DNA of 64,000 nt. It comes from Paenibacillus sp. FSL W8-0426. Lineage in GTDB: Bacteria > Bacillota > Bacilli > Paenibacillales > Paenibacillaceae. Numbering within the stretch: the stretch's first letter is position 1; every line of letters starts with the position of its first letter. Location of the stretch: assembly GCF_037969725.1 (NCBI RefSeq), contig NZ_CP150203.1, positions 6,253,501 to 6,317,500 of the forward strand. The letters are read 5' to 3'. Below the pieces are notes generated by a model. It did not search any database. It was given only the letters and a program-made list of their open reading frames with translations, and had not been told where the DNA came from. Positions 54,852-64,000 of this stretch are shown one piece after another. A program made the translations under genes and the position numbers.

Positions 54852-56144
54852 CTATTGCTTTGCCAACATCTTGGATGCATGTCCAAAGGAGATACCCGTA
54901 TAGTAGTGCTTCAGGATCTGCGTTGCGGTATACCCCTCCTGCGCCATGCCGTTGGCTCCCCATTGGCTCATACCGACGCCATGACCGTAGCCGTATGTCG
55001 TAATCCGCACCTCATCCCCTTCTGCCGCCCAGGTGAACTGGCTGGACCGCAGACCGAGCAGGTTTCGGACTTCCGGTCCGCCGAACACTTTGCTTCCGAT
55101 CCGCACTTGCTTGATTCGATGTCCTGCGGTCGTGGACAGCACTTCCATCCAGGATCCGCCGTTCTGGGCCGTTGCGGGAATCGCGTCATCGCCAAGCTGT
55201 AGTTTTCGAAGGATTTCGGACCGGCTCATCGTCACGGTCTCTTCGAATCCCGGAGCTACCTTTTTGTCCCAGGGGCTGTTCACGCTTTTCAGATAGGGTA
55301 CCGCATTTCCCCACACATCTTCTGCATTTTCCGTATAACCGTTGCTTGTCGAAAAAAAGGATGCCGTAATCGGCTTGCCTTGGTATGTCATCACGGTGTC
55401 CTTGCTCTCACGAACGGCCTGCTGCAGCTTCTCCCAGTCCTTCGTTTTTCCGAGCTTTGTCCACTCGGTCTTCACTTGATCCGGCGGAAGAAAAACCTGA
55501 TGGCTTACGGTATCGGTCACGTCAGCGACCCCACCCGGCACGCCGCTTGTATCGTTGGCCTCCAGACGTCGAACGATAAATGTGCGCGCTGCGATCGCCT
55601 GGGCTTTTAACGCCTCTAGCTGGAAGTCCGAGGGCATTTCCGCCGCGATTACCCCCGCTACATACTCTTCCAGAGGCAGGTTCATCGTAGTTCCTTTACC
55701 CGATAGGTACACCCGCACCTCCGGCTCAGGATACGCGACAGGTACGACGGGGGAAGGTTTGGAAGTTGAAGTTTGTTCCTGCACCGCCGAAGCCGGAGAA
55801 GGTGGAACCTTGATGTCATTCGGCCAGACCAGGATCGCCGGTATAATTAATGCCACCCCCACCAACGCGGATACGGCTGCCACAGGTTGCCACCTCCTAG
55901 GATTACGCTGACCCCATCCCCGATTTTGTCCAAACACCTTCATTCGCCGCCTCTTAACGACGCGATAATGATCCAGTTCTATAATAGGCGCATGAGCCTG
56001 CTCCTCGCGCATCCTTGTTGGAAATGGCTTGTCTTTTTTCTCAACCGGCTGCAGGGCAGCCTCGGCTTCTGCCTCGTTCTCTACTGCTTCTCCAACCGTT
56101 GGAGCGTTGAGGGGCAATTTGACCTGTATACGCGCTTCCTTCAT
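54852..56144 (-). CDS. spoIID: SpoIID, peptidoglycan lytic transglycosylase of engulfment
   Basis: 430 residues, longer than B. subtilis SpoIID (about 340) because of an N-terminal cytoplasmic extension of some 85 residues rich in Glu and Arg. Membrane segment about 88-110 (VAAVSALVGVALIIPAILVW), then the SpoIID domain with the catalytic-Glu motif LPLEEYVAGVIAAEMP, SHQVF, and the end motif YGYGHGVGMSQWGANGMA. SpoIID cuts glycan strands during engulfment. The ATG at 56144 follows GGAGGGCTAACGAAA; an internal ATG at residue 68 would give the usual length, so the extension should be checked. murA lies upstream as in B. subtilis. Confidence 0.93.
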   Translation of the reverse strand: MKEARIQVKLPLNAPTVGEAVENEAEAEAALQPVEKKDKPFPTRMREEQAHAPIIELDHYRVVKRRRMKVFGQNRGWGQRNPRRWQPVAAVSALVGVALIIPAILVWPNDIKVPPSPASAVQEQTSTSKPSPVVPVAYPEPEVRVYLSGKGTTMNLPLEEYVAGVIAAEMPSDFQLEALKAQAIAARTFIVRRLEANDTSGVPGGVADVTDTVSHQVFLPPDQVKTEWTKLGKTKDWEKLQQAVRESKDTVMTYQGKPITASFFSTSNGYTENAEDVWGNAVPYLKSVNSPWDKKVAPGFEETVTMSRSEILRKLQLGDDAIPATAQNGGSWMEVLSTTAGHRIKQVRIGSKVFGGPEVRNLLGLRSSQFTWAAEGDEVRITTYGYGHGVGMSQWGANGMAQEGYTATQILKHYYTGISFGHASKMLAKQ

Positions 56145-56214
56145 TTTCGTTAGCCCTCCATTGTCGTAATCAGCCTATGAACTCATCTTTCGTTTTCATT
56201 CCATAGTTAAGAGT

Positions 56215-56298
56215 ATGAGCGTTCACGATCTGGTAGAACCCGATTTGAGAGAAACGCCTGCTAGCCCGGTGCCTAAAAAGAAAAAGATGGAACTTTAG
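56215..56298 (+). CDS. Possible short gene or gene remnant, plus strand
   Basis: ATG at 56215 reads MSVHDLVEPDLRETPASPV then PKKKKMEL and a TAG stop; the frame is open 14 codons further upstream (YELIFRFHSIVKS). The Pro/Lys-rich end looks like a protein C terminus, possibly the last piece of a lost gene. No ribosome site. Confidence 0.22.
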   Translation: MSVHDLVEPDLRETPASPVPKKKKMEL

Positions 56299-56382
56299 GA
56301 GCAGCTATTCATAGAATCAGCTCCTAAAAAGGAGTATCTCTCATTTGGCATCGTAAACTTGCCCTATCTACCCATTAAAGAG

Positions 56383-56419
56383 GCAAAAAAAAGAGCCAAG
56401 CTCTAAGGCTTAGCTCTTT
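56383..56419 (-). terminator. Terminator after murA
   Basis: On the minus strand AAGAGCTAAGC-CTTAGA-GCTTGGCTCTT followed by eight T residues, 32 bases after the murA stop codon. Confidence 0.9.
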
Positions 56420-56450
56420 CATGTATTCCATTTTAATCATCTTTTGTTCA

Positions 56451-57800
56451 TTAAGCCCAGGTTGGTTGCACCTTGAACATCGGCACTTCGTCCTCCGGTT
56501 TCTCGTTCGGGGTTTTGACCGATTCCAGCTTCGGCTCATCGACGGAAATCCGATAGATGTCGGCACCCAGTCCATTCAGCTTTTCCGCCAAATGTACATA
56601 ACCGCGATCGATGTGATGCACGCCGCCAACTTCCGTCGTACCTTCAGCAACCAAGCCGGCAATGATCAGGGCTGCCCCTGCTCTCAGGTCCGTTGCGGTT
56701 ACCTTGGCACCCTTCAGTTTCGCATTACCCGTGACGATCGCCGAACGGCCTTCCACCTTGATCTCCGCATTCATCAATTGGAATTCATCCACATGCATGA
56801 AGCGATTCTCAAACACGGTTTCCGTCACAACGCTTGTTCCTTCGGAAGCAAGCAACAAAGCCATCATCTGGGACTGCATATCCGTCGGGAAACCAGGGTA
56901 CGGCAATGTCTTCACGTCTACCGCTTTGAGTGGACGGTCTGCAACAACTCGTACGCCATTTTCGTCAGGAATAATCGTGACGCCCATTTCTTCCATCTTG
57001 GCAATGACTGAGCCCATGTGATCCGAGATGGCACCTTCGATGTATACGTCTCCGCCAGAAATGGCTGCAGCAGCCATATACGTGCCCGCTTCGATCCGAT
57101 CCGGGATGACGGTATGCCGAACACCGGTCAGCTTCTCCACGCCTTCAATGCGAATAATGCCTGTTCCCGCTCCGCGAACCTTGGCCCCCATACCGTTCAG
57201 GTAGTTGGCTAGATCCACGATCTCGGGTTCTTTTGCCGCATTCTCCAGAATGGTTACCCCATCTGCAAGAGTAGCAGCCATCATAATATTTTGAGTAGCT
57301 CCAACGGAAGCTACATCCAGATAAATTTTAGCGCCGCGCAGCCTTCCTTGGCTACGTGCTTCGATGTACCCTTGGCCGAGGCTGATCTCTGCCCCCATAG
57401 CTTCAAACCCTTTAAGATGTTGGTCAATCGGCCGCGTGCCGATCGCGCATCCGCCAGGGAGAGAAATCCTTGTGTGCCCCATACGCGTCAATAAAGGCCC
57501 CATGACCAGAAAGGACGCCCGCATTTTGCTTACCCATTCATACGGTGCTTCACAGGAAGTCAAATTCTCCGCATTCACGGTAATCACTTCGTCCCGGTAT
57601 GTAACCTTGGCTCCCAGCGATTCCAACACTTTATTAATCGTCATCACATCGTCTAGAGGAGGCGCGTCTACAATGACGCTTTGGCCTTTTTCCCCTAAGA
57701 GAGAGGCAGCGATGATCGGAAGAACGGAATTTTTAGCGCCGCTAACTTTGACACTTCCGGTCAATCTTTTGCCACCGCGGACGATAAATTTGCTCATCAT
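56451..57800 (-). CDS. murA: UDP-N-acetylglucosamine 1-carboxyvinyltransferase MurA
   Basis: 449 residues. MurA adds enolpyruvate from PEP to UDP-GlcNAc, the first committed step of peptidoglycan synthesis. Active-site Cys118 lies in [11 protein letters not shown] (the residue attacked by fosfomycin); [16 protein letters not shown] and [13 protein letters not shown] are family motifs. The position before spoIID matches B. subtilis murAA. Two adjacent ATGs follow GGAGGGAACC. The transcript leader is predicted to be about 320 bases with a short upstream frame. Confidence 0.97.
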   Translation of the reverse strand: MMSKFIVRGGKRLTGSVKVSGAKNSVLPIIAASLLGEKGQSVIVDAPPLDDVMTINKVLESLGAKVTYRDEVITVNAENLTSCEAPYEWVSKMRASFLVMGPLLTRMGHTRISLPGGCAIGTRPIDQHLKGFEAMGAEISLGQGYIEARSQGRLRGAKIYLDVASVGATQNIMMAATLADGVTILENAAKEPEIVDLANYLNGMGAKVRGAGTGIIRIEGVEKLTGVRHTVIPDRIEAGTYMAAAAISGGDVYIEGAISDHMGSVIAKMEEMGVTIIPDENGVRVVADRPLKAVDVKTLPYPGFPTDMQSQMMALLLASEGTSVVTETVFENRFMHVDEFQLMNAEIKVEGRSAIVTGNAKLKGAKVTATDLRAGAALIIAGLVAEGTTEVGGVHHIDRGYVHLAEKLNGLGADIYRISVDEPKLESVKTPNEKPEDEVPMFKVQPTWA

Positions 57801-57816
57801 GGTTCCCTCCGCGCTT

Positions 57817-57846
57817 TTATTCCCTTTTCTTCATTCCGAAATGCAT
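57817..57846 (-). CDS. Upstream leader peptide candidate in front of murA
   Basis: Nine codons, MHFGMKKRE, with an excellent ribosome site (TTTTGGAGGGGCTT) and a stop codon 17 bases before the murA ATG. The stop is close to the murA ribosome site, so translation of the short frame could affect murA initiation. Confidence 0.35.
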   Translation of the reverse strand: MHFGMKKRE

Positions 57847-58124
57847 AAGCCCCTCCAAAAAAAACGAAAGGACCATGACTGTATATGGAATTTCGACATT
57901 GTCTGGTAAGAAAGCACCTTGATGTCTGATCAGAAAAGATTGGTTTATGATCCAAATAGATGATACCACATGTCGTGACGAATGCCTCTGGACGTTTGAA
58001 ATAAATCATGAATGCCCAACCGGCCTGCGACCTTGTTTTTCGGGATGATTTTTAGCCGGATTGAACCGGGTATCCCTTTATAGCCTTCAAATTTAAAATA
58101 AAAAATGTGAATTCCCTAACTTCC

Positions 58125-58154
58125 ATCATAACACCGTTGAATTGTTGGTTACAA
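58125..58154 (-). promoter_or_regulatory. SigA-type promoter candidate for murA
   Basis: On the minus strand TTGTAA (58149-58154) and TATGAT (58125-58130) with an 18-base spacer, about 320 bases before the start codon. Confidence 0.5.
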
Positions 58155-58321
58155 GCATTTTTAGAGAAAATGAATCAAAACCATCCAATTTTGTGTCACA
58201 TTTTTTTCCCAATCGGCAATTGTCCTTCAATCTTATTCTAATTGTTAACACAATCAATCGATGTTATTCGACAACGACGCTGCATGAGAGCCTAACAGAT
58301 GATTAACCAACCATATCTTCT

Positions 58322-58579
58322 TCAAAACAAATAGCGAAGCATCTGGGTCCAGGACATATAGTCAATGACGAAACCGGATACCGCATGACCAACGATAATC
58401 GCCAACAACAAATGCAGCAATCTGCCTTGAGGTCCTTTCGGCTGCCTAATGATGAGTTCCAGCTTTAGATTTTGCAAGGCCCACCACGCCACCGCGATAC
58501 ACAACAGCGATACACAGATCGAAATCAAGCCGTTTGCGCTTAATGTCTGGTTTACCTGATTCGTCAGATCATTATCCAT
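58322..58579 (-). CDS. ywzB: DUF1146/YwzB family membrane protein
   Basis: 85 residues with two membrane segments (LISICVSLLCIAVAWWAL; LLHLLLAIIVGHAVSGFVI) and the family's IRQPKGPQGRLLHLLLAI stretch between them. YwzB-type proteins are found between atpC and murA in many Bacilli, as here; the function is not known. The ATG at 58579 is preceded by GGAGGTAATGAAT; an upstream in-frame ATG gives a Cys-rich extension that is probably not made. Confidence 0.87.
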   Translation of the reverse strand: MDNDLTNQVNQTLSANGLISICVSLLCIAVAWWALQNLKLELIIRQPKGPQGRLLHLLLAIIVGHAVSGFVIDYMSWTQMLRYLF

Positions 58580-58705
58580 ATATTCATTACCTCCGCATTT
58601 GTTACAGCAATCCGAACAATTCAAATTGTCCTTCACTACCTAAGCATGATATGGCCTTCTTCCAAAGTTATCCCACACATTTTTTTGCATCATCTGACTC
58701 TATGG

Positions 58706-58735
58706 AATATAGGCTCTTTCATCATACCTTGTCAA
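58706..58735 (-). promoter_or_regulatory. SigA promoter for ywzB
   Basis: On the minus strand TTGACA (58730-58735) and TATATT (58706-58711) with an 18-base spacer, about 120 bases before the ywzB start. Confidence 0.65.
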
Positions 58736-59173
58736 TTACATTGATTTCCACTTTACTAAACTATTCTAAAATCAAACGGTCAGGATTAGGTAACCAAAAC
58801 GACATAAAAGAGCGTTTTTTCGATATCGAATTTGTCATTTCCTCGGAAATAATTCCGGTTTTCGCGGCCAAAAAATGGTTCTCTAAGTGGTAAAGATACC
58901 TATTACTTTAGTCCTATATCATAATCAATTATGTAGGTTTGCTAATCAAAACTAGAAAAAAAAACCGCAGAACTATCCCCTAATCTCCCTTTTTAAGGAG
59001 GTTATACGGATCATAGAAGACGTTTTCGTGAAAGAAACTACGCCTATTCTAACCAACGAAAAGGTACATATTCCCACGATTCGCTCGATCCTCTCGATCC
59101 ATCACAACGCATTTAAACAAAATCATCACCGTTACGATGTTCAAGCACGCATCACAAGAAGAACTGCAACCTT

Positions 59174-59205
59174 AAAAAGAAGCCCGGCAGTTAGACTGCC
59201 AGGCC
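59174..59205 (-). terminator. Terminator of the atp operon
   Basis: On the minus strand GCCTGGCAGT-CTA-ACTGCCGGGC followed by TTCTTTTT, 13 bases after the atpC stop codon. Confidence 0.93.
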
Positions 59206-59217
59206 CCTCATAATTGT

Positions 59218-59622
59218 TTATTTGCCGTAAACGTTGATCCGGTTAATCGCTTTTTGCAGTGCGATTTCTGCACGACGATGATCGAAATGATCCTGATTGC
59301 TCTGGCTGCTAAGCCGGCGCTCCGCCCGCTCTTTTGCCGCACGAGCACGGTCCACATCGATGTCCTCCGGAAACTCGGCGCTCTCTGCAAGTACAACAAC
59401 CTTATCCTTACGGATTTCAATAAAGCCGCCACCTACGGCAACCAGCTTTTCTTGCTTTCCGTTTTTGATCGTGATTGGCGCGATTTGCAAAGGAGTTACC
59501 AACGGAATATGCCCTGGCAGAATGCCAAGCTCCCCTTCAACACCACGAGCGATAAGGCTATTCACTTGTTCGGAATATACAAGTCGCTCTGGGGTAACGA
59601 TTTCCAACAATAAGGTGCTCAA
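59218..59622 (-). CDS. atpC: ATP synthase F1 epsilon subunit
   Basis: 134 residues. The start STLLLEIVTPERLVYSEQVN and GELGILPGHIPLVTPL are typical of epsilon, the central-stalk subunit that also regulates hydrolysis. The TTG at 59622 was chosen: GGAGG lies seven bases upstream and the protein then begins as in homologues, whereas the ATG two codons earlier would overlap its ribosome site. It is last in the operon. Confidence 0.95.
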   Translation of the reverse strand: MSTLLLEIVTPERLVYSEQVNSLIARGVEGELGILPGHIPLVTPLQIAPITIKNGKQEKLVAVGGGFIEIRKDKVVVLAESAEFPEDIDVDRARAAKERAERRLSSQSNQDHFDHRRAEIALQKAINRINVYGK

Positions 59623-59686
59623 TTCCATCCCTCCTGAAAACTATCCGAAGGATAGCTCACTTCATTAAGGACAATCCCGGATCGGA

Positions 59687-61105
<1,419 letters not shown>

Positions 61106-61240
61106 CTACAAGCCTGCTACTTTTGCAAAAATAAGTTCCGTTCATTCATCCTTGCATTGCAAGCTTTCATATATAAACACGCCCATTTTCAACGAGCCGA
61201 ACCTTGCTCCCACTTCTTTGAAAGAAATGAGAATGCATCT

Positions 61241-62110
61241 TTAACTTTGTGCGTTGGCACCTGCCACGATTTCCGTGATTTCCTGCGTGATTGCTGCCTG
61301 ACGGGCACGGTTATAGGTCAATGACAGATCATTGATAAGTTTGGATGCATTTTTGGTAGCATTACCCATGGCTGTCATCTTCGCACCCAACTCACTTGCT
61401 TTACCGTCCAGGAGCGCGCCGTAGATGAGCGTTTCCGCGTAACGCGGGAGCAGCACCTCGAGCACAGCTTCAGGAGATGGCTCATATTCGCAGCTAGCTA
61501 CCGGGCCTCCTGCCGTGGATACCTCTGGTGTTTCCATCGGAAGAAGACGGTCCACCGTAGGGATCTGGGTCAATGCATTCACAAAGCGGTTATAGCAAAT
61601 GAACAACTCATCGAATTCAGCCAGTTCAAATCCATGAACCGCTTCATGTGCGATCGATTTGATATCCGCAAATGCAGGTGAATCAGATAAGTCGGTTGTA
61701 GTTGCAGCCATTGCGATATCACGTCGTCTGAAGTAGTCCCGCCCTTTGCGGCCGATGACGAACAGAGCGTACTCATCCTTGGATTTATGCTTCTCCTTAA
61801 GCGTTTGATTGACCAAACGCAAAATATTCGCATTGTATCCTCCCGCAAGACCGCGATCTGATGTGATGACCAGATAAGCCGTCTTTTTCACCGGACGACT
61901 GTCAAGCATCGGATGTTTGATCCCCTTGGTGCTCGTAGCAATGCTTGCCACAACTTCTTTCAACTTCTCAGAGTAAGGGCGTGCTGCTTCAGCTCGTTCC
62001 TGCGCTTTGCGCAGCTTGGCTGCCGCAACCATTTCCATCGCCTTGGTGATCTGCTTTGTACTTTGCACACTCTTAATTTGCCGCTTGATTTCGCGCATGC
62101 CTTTTGCCAT
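61241..62110 (-). CDS. atpG: ATP synthase F1 gamma subunit
   Basis: 289 residues. The rotor shaft subunit: MREIKRQIKSVQSTKQITKA and MEMVAAAKLRKAQ at the start, and NDLSLTYNRARQAAITQEI at the end. TTAAGGTGGTGAAATC precedes the ATG. A perfect 8-bp hairpin lies just upstream of the ribosome site (62127-62147). Confidence 0.98.
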   Translation of the reverse strand: MAKGMREIKRQIKSVQSTKQITKAMEMVAAAKLRKAQERAEAARPYSEKLKEVVASIATSTKGIKHPMLDSRPVKKTAYLVITSDRGLAGGYNANILRLVNQTLKEKHKSKDEYALFVIGRKGRDYFRRRDIAMAATTTDLSDSPAFADIKSIAHEAVHGFELAEFDELFICYNRFVNALTQIPTVDRLLPMETPEVSTAGGPVASCEYEPSPEAVLEVLLPRYAETLIYGALLDGKASELGAKMTAMGNATKNASKLINDLSLTYNRARQAAITQEITEIVAGANAQS

Positions 62111-62126
62111 GATTTCACCACCTTAA

Positions 62127-62147
62127 AACTTTGGCAGAGCCAAAGTT
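62127..62147 (-). promoter_or_regulatory. Intercistronic hairpin before atpG
   Basis: On the minus strand AACTTTGG-CTCTG-CCAAAGTT followed by TTAAGGTGG, ending six bases before the ribosome site. It could pause, terminate some transcripts or set the atpG translation level. Confidence 0.5.
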
Positions 62148-62271
62148 ACTTCGAAAGCTTCAACATCAAGTTTTCACAGCGTCAAAACTTCTCATATGGA
62201 CTACATATATTGAAGTCGGTACACGCAGACATGCGGAATCGTAATATCAACTCCGCAGCTGCATTTCTATA

Positions 62272-63792
<1,521 letters not shown>

Positions 63793-63802
63793 TCACCCCA
63801 AT

Positions 63803-64000
63803 CTACTGTACTCGTCTATTAAAAGACTGCTCAAGACGTTCGAGCTTGCCAGACAAGCTGCCGTCATAGATCGTATCGCCAATGGCGACTTTCAATCCGC
63901 CCAAGAGGCTCGGATCAACGATATTTTCAATACGTACCTGTTTATTGACACGGCCGCCGAATTCGCGAGCAACCGCTTGTTTTTCTTCCTCATTCAGCGC
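63803..64000 (-). CDS. atpH: ATP synthase F1 delta subunit, C-terminal part
   Basis: 65 codons at the window edge, ending at TAG 63803-63805. VRIENIVDPSLLGGLKVAIG then DTIYDGSLSGKLERL is the conserved C terminus of delta, which links the F1 head to the b stalk. The N-terminal part lies outside the window. Confidence 0.96.
   Translation of the reverse strand, partial: ALNEEEKQAVAREFGGRVNKQVRIENIVDPSLLGGLKVAIGDTIYDGSLSGKLERLEQSFNRRVQ

Larger units (their letters stand above)
56145..56450. other. Intergenic region spoIID to murA
   Basis: About 300 bases: on the plus strand a 27-codon frame (56215-56298) followed by an inverted repeat TTAGGAGC/GCTCCTAA (about 56295-56327), and the murA terminator. 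No SigE promoter for spoIID was clear. Confidence 0.6.
57801..58321. other. Long murA leader and upstream region
   Basis: About 520 bases. It contains the short upstream frame, a stretch with CCGGTTCAATCCGGC and GGCCGGTT words (about 58015-58065) that could fold, the promoter candidate at 58125-58154, and nothing recognisable from 58160 to the ywzB stop codon. Confidence 0.55.
58580..59217. other. Intergenic region ywzB to atpC
   Basis: About 640 bases with a SigA promoter for ywzB and the atp terminator. Two plus-strand frames (58534-58893; 59028-59213) are open; a strong AAGGAGG at about 58997 has no start codon at the right distance, so neither is called. The rest shows nothing recognisable. 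Confidence 0.55.

Noticed and set aside
58534..58893. A 119-codon plus-strand frame upstream of ywzB
   Set aside because: It starts inside ywzB at a TTG with no ribosome site, and the ywzB SigA promoter lies on the other strand within it.
59028..59213. A plus-strand frame beginning GTG after a strong AAGGAGG
   Set aside because: The ribosome-like site has no start codon at the right distance and the frame runs through the atp terminator stem.

Overview
The window looks like a chromosomal segment of a motile, spore-forming, S-layer-bearing Firmicute, most likely Paenibacillus. The reasons are B. subtilis-like synteny (degS-degU, comFA-comFC, the yvyF to fliT flagellar block, spoIIID-mbl-flhO-flhP, murA-spoIID-spoIIQ and the atp operon), several very large SLH-domain surface proteins, and a pyruvyl-transferase SLH-anchoring locus. 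Every confident gene lies on the minus strand, so the listing below runs from downstream to upstream with respect to transcription.

Region by region. 1-9.4 kb is the late flagellar cluster, read right to left: yvyF, flgM, flgN, flgK, flgL, fliW, csrA, hag, flaG, fliD, fliS, fliT-like, then a MAF-type flagellin glycosylation protein cut by the window edge. Several SigD-type promoters (TAAA-N15/16-CCGATAT) and a hag leader carrying a near-consensus CsrA site are visible. 9.5-14.5 kb is one giant secreted fibronectin-type-III repeat protein inserted between yvyF and comFC. 14.7-17.6 kb is comFC-comFA, unusually GC-rich. 17.6-20.8 kb holds a probable small gene between two terminators, a membrane protein and degU-degS. 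20.8-27.5 kb has a phosphodiester-glycosidase/copper-amine-oxidase-stalk protein and a 1237-residue SLH protein. 27.7-29.5 kb has metK and an alpha/beta-type spore SASP. 29.6-41.0 kb is a cell-surface block: two exported proteins of unknown role, the N-terminal-SLH S-layer protein with a long structured leader, a small helical protein, and a 1291-residue C-terminal-SLH protein behind a SigD-like promoter. 41.2-46.6 kb (tagO-like, tagA-like, csaB, DUF5693 protein) is the likely secondary cell-wall polymer and pyruvylation locus that makes the ligand for SLH domains. 46.8-49.1 kb is a phosphohexomutase and fabZ. 49.5-53.3 kb is epuA, flhP, flhO, mbl and spoIIID. 53.4-58.6 kb is spoIIQ, spoIID, murA and ywzB. 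59.2-64 kb is atpC, atpD, atpG, atpA and the 3' end of atpH.

How it fits together. One circuit couples FliW, CsrA and flagellin to FlgM/SigD. A second theme is the cell surface: the S-layer and SLH proteins sit beside the enzymes that should make and pyruvylate their anchoring polymer, and two of the giant SLH proteins have SigD-type promoters, suggesting a tie between motility and the surface coat. Sporulation genes carry recognisable SigF (spoIIQ) and SigE (spoIIID) promoters.

The least expected structure is a family of imperfect palindromic intergenic repeats, with copies at 42401-42547 and 49171-49295 and two copies nested one inside the loop of the other at 54214-54636. No tRNA, rRNA, CRISPR array, prophage or intact IS element was seen.
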